From J088 sp003695505 [NCBI: Candidatus Dadabacteria bacterium] (lineage in GTDB: Bacteria > J088), in NCBI GenBank assembly GCA_003695505.1, contig RFIY01000275.1, positions 1 to 13,648 on the forward strand: a stretch of DNA of 13,648 bases, read 5' to 3'. Shown one piece after another: positions 12,940 through 13,648 of the stretch. Made by a program: the position numbers and the translations under genes. The notes beneath the pieces are model-generated. The model did no database searches, was not told the DNA's origin, and saw only the letters and a list, made by a program, of their open reading frames with translations. The stretch's first letter is position 1, and each line of letters starts with the position of its first letter.

Positions 12940-13557
12940 ATGACGCGACTTTACCTGATCCGCCACGGCACGACGGAATGGACGAAAAGCGGCCGCTACA
13001 GCGGCCGCAGCGACCCGGCGCTGGCAGAGCAGGGGAGGATTGAGGCCGCTGCGCTGGCCGAATGGCTCGGGCAGCGCGGACTGGCGCCTGTGCCAGTCTG
13101 GACCTCGCCGCTGATTCGTTGTCATGAAACCGCACGCATCCTGTGCGACCAGCTCGGCTGGTCGGCGCCACAGATCGATCCCCGCCTGCAGGAAATCGAC
13201 TACGGCCAGTGGGAAGGGCGCACGCGGGACGACATCGAACGCGAGCAGCCTGACGCTTTTGCCGACTGGGATGCCGACCCGACGCGTCGCCCGCCACCGG
13301 GCGGCGAACCCGTCGCCGACGTACTGGCTCGCGTGCGAGCCGTGATCGACGACGCACGTCGGATCGACCGGCTGATGCTCGTCGCCCATCGCACCGTCAG
13401 TCGCGTCCTGCTCGCCGACCTGCTCGGCGTGCCACTGGGCGCCTACCGCCGCCGTCTTGATCACCGCCCGGCCGGCCTGACAATTGTCGACCTCGACGAC
13501 GCAACGGGTGAGGCGACGCTGCGCCTCTATAACTTTCATCCGGCGGCGTCTCTCTGA
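12940..13557 (+). CDS. histidine phosphatase superfamily protein (phosphoglycerate mutase-like)
   Basis: A 205-residue cytosolic phosphatase of the branch with a phospho-histidine intermediate. LYLIRHGTTEW holds Arg8, His9 and Gly10, the catalytic RHG. TSPLIRCHETA holds Arg60. LQEIDYGQWEGRT places Glu85 as proton donor. MLVAHRTVSRVLLADLLG provides the second histidine, His150, where many relatives have HGG and this one has HRT. Length is typical of GpmB/CobC/PhoE-like small phosphatases. The substrate cannot be told: alpha-ribazole phosphate, sugar phosphates and others are all possible. No cobalamin genes are nearby. The gene starts three bases after the hemH stop, with GGTGG upstream, so it is probably the third gene of the haem unit; a link to haem metabolism is by position only. 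Confidence 0.9.
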   Translation: MTRLYLIRHGTTEWTKSGRYSGRSDPALAEQGRIEAAALAEWLGQRGLAPVPVWTSPLIRCHETARILCDQLGWSAPQIDPRLQEIDYGQWEGRTRDDIEREQPDAFADWDADPTRRPPPGGEPVADVLARVRAVIDDARRIDRLMLVAHRTVSRVLLADLLGVPLGAYRRRLDHRPAGLTIVDLDDATGEATLRLYNFHPAASL

Positions 13558-13559
13558 TA

Positions 13560-13571
13560 CGCTGTACAGCG
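13560..13571. repeat. 12-bp perfect palindrome CGCTGTACAGCG
   Basis: A perfect palindrome lies three bases after the phosphatase stop and 33 bases before the next start. It could be an operator for the downstream gene. A palindrome of this length is expected a few times by chance in a window this size, so position is the only argument. It is not a LexA box, which needs eight bases between CTGT and ACAG. Confidence 0.25.
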
Positions 13572-13593
13572 AGCAAGGGGTACATCGAGAAGA

Positions 13594-13598
13594 GGGAG
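13594..13598 (+). promoter_or_regulatory. ribosome binding site of the gene entering the right edge
   Basis: GGGAG within an AGAGGGAGAA context, six bases before the ATG at 13605. It is one of the best Shine-Dalgarno sequences in the window and the main support for a gene start here. Confidence 0.65.
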
Positions 13599-13604
13599 AA
13601 ACGC

Positions 13605-13648
13605 AATGGGGATGCCCATGTCGCTGGAAGAAGACGTTCGCGAGCTCA
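13605..13648 (+). CDS. start of an unidentified gene cut by the right window edge
   Basis: Only 14 codons are visible, encoding MGMPMSLEEDVRELL-like sequence (the last full codon is Leu14). The frame is preceded by a strong ribosome binding site at 13594-13598. Further in-frame ATGs occur at 13611 and 13617, but the first has the better spacing. The visible residues suggest an acidic helical N-terminus and do not identify a family. It lies downstream of the haem unit on the same strand after a 47-nt gap that carries a 12-bp palindrome, so it may have its own regulation. Confidence 0.6.

Noticed and set aside
13560-13571. A LexA (SOS) box in CGCTGTACAGCG
   Set aside because: CTGT and ACAG are directly adjacent, whereas the proteobacterial LexA box needs about eight bases between them.
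1-13648. Mobile element, prophage, CRISPR or classical toxin-antitoxin signatures
   Set aside because: I saw no transposase, integrase, repeat array, tRNA-adjacent direct repeats, or small toxin-antitoxin gene pair, and base composition looks uniform by eye.

Overview
The window is a GC-rich, gene-dense bacterial chromosome segment. Its gene content (LapA-type inner-membrane protein, OapA/MepM-like murein endopeptidase, DUF815 ATPase divergent from hemE, protoporphyrin-type hemE and hemH) suggests a Gram-negative proteobacterium, most likely an environmental gammaproteobacterium. That placement is inference from gene families; no rRNA or other phylogenetic marker is present. I see no tRNA, rRNA, CRISPR array, insertion sequence, integrase or attachment site, and no gene-free stretch longer than about 150 bases.

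Region 1 (1-5329, minus strand) is a tightly packed cluster read right to left: a 500-residue helical protein of unknown function, a stand-alone cyclic-nucleotide-binding protein (11-bp overlap), a PolB-like DEDDy 3'-5' exonuclease (ATGA overlap), a CPA2 cation:proton antiporter fused to an RCK/TrkA domain and a PTS EIIA domain (2-nt gap), and an alpha/beta hydrolase cut by the window edge (1-nt gap). The spacing implies one transcript with translational coupling. This is the least ordinary part of the window: a possible second-messenger-responsive pair next to an ion antiporter that carries a phosphotransfer domain.

Region 2 (about 5330-9861, plus strand) starts at a divergent intergenic region. 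It holds a LapA-family two-helix membrane protein coupled by ATGA to a YyaL/SSP411-type thioredoxin-fold protein, then a Lys-rich multi-pass membrane protein of unknown function with its own candidate extended -10 promoter, then a membrane-anchored M23 endopeptidase. The endopeptidase has HLD where HLH is normal in the metal site.

Region 3 (9825-10721, minus strand) is a DUF815-type AAA+ ATPase. Its 3' end overlaps the M23 gene tail to tail by 37 bp, and its start faces hemE across a 146-bp divergent region.

Region 4 (10868-13648, plus strand) is a late haem-synthesis unit. HemE (uroporphyrinogen decarboxylase) is coupled by ATGA to HemH (ferrochelatase), followed 3 nt later by a histidine-phosphatase-family gene. 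After a 47-nt gap containing a 12-bp palindrome, another gene begins with a good ribosome binding site and runs off the window.

Most genes are ordinary housekeeping families with intact signature residues. The observations most worth following up are the unknown-protein/cNMP-binding pair, the antiporter-RCK-EIIA fusion with a degenerate nucleotide-binding loop, the altered M23 metal site, and a cysteine-rich tail on ferrochelatase.
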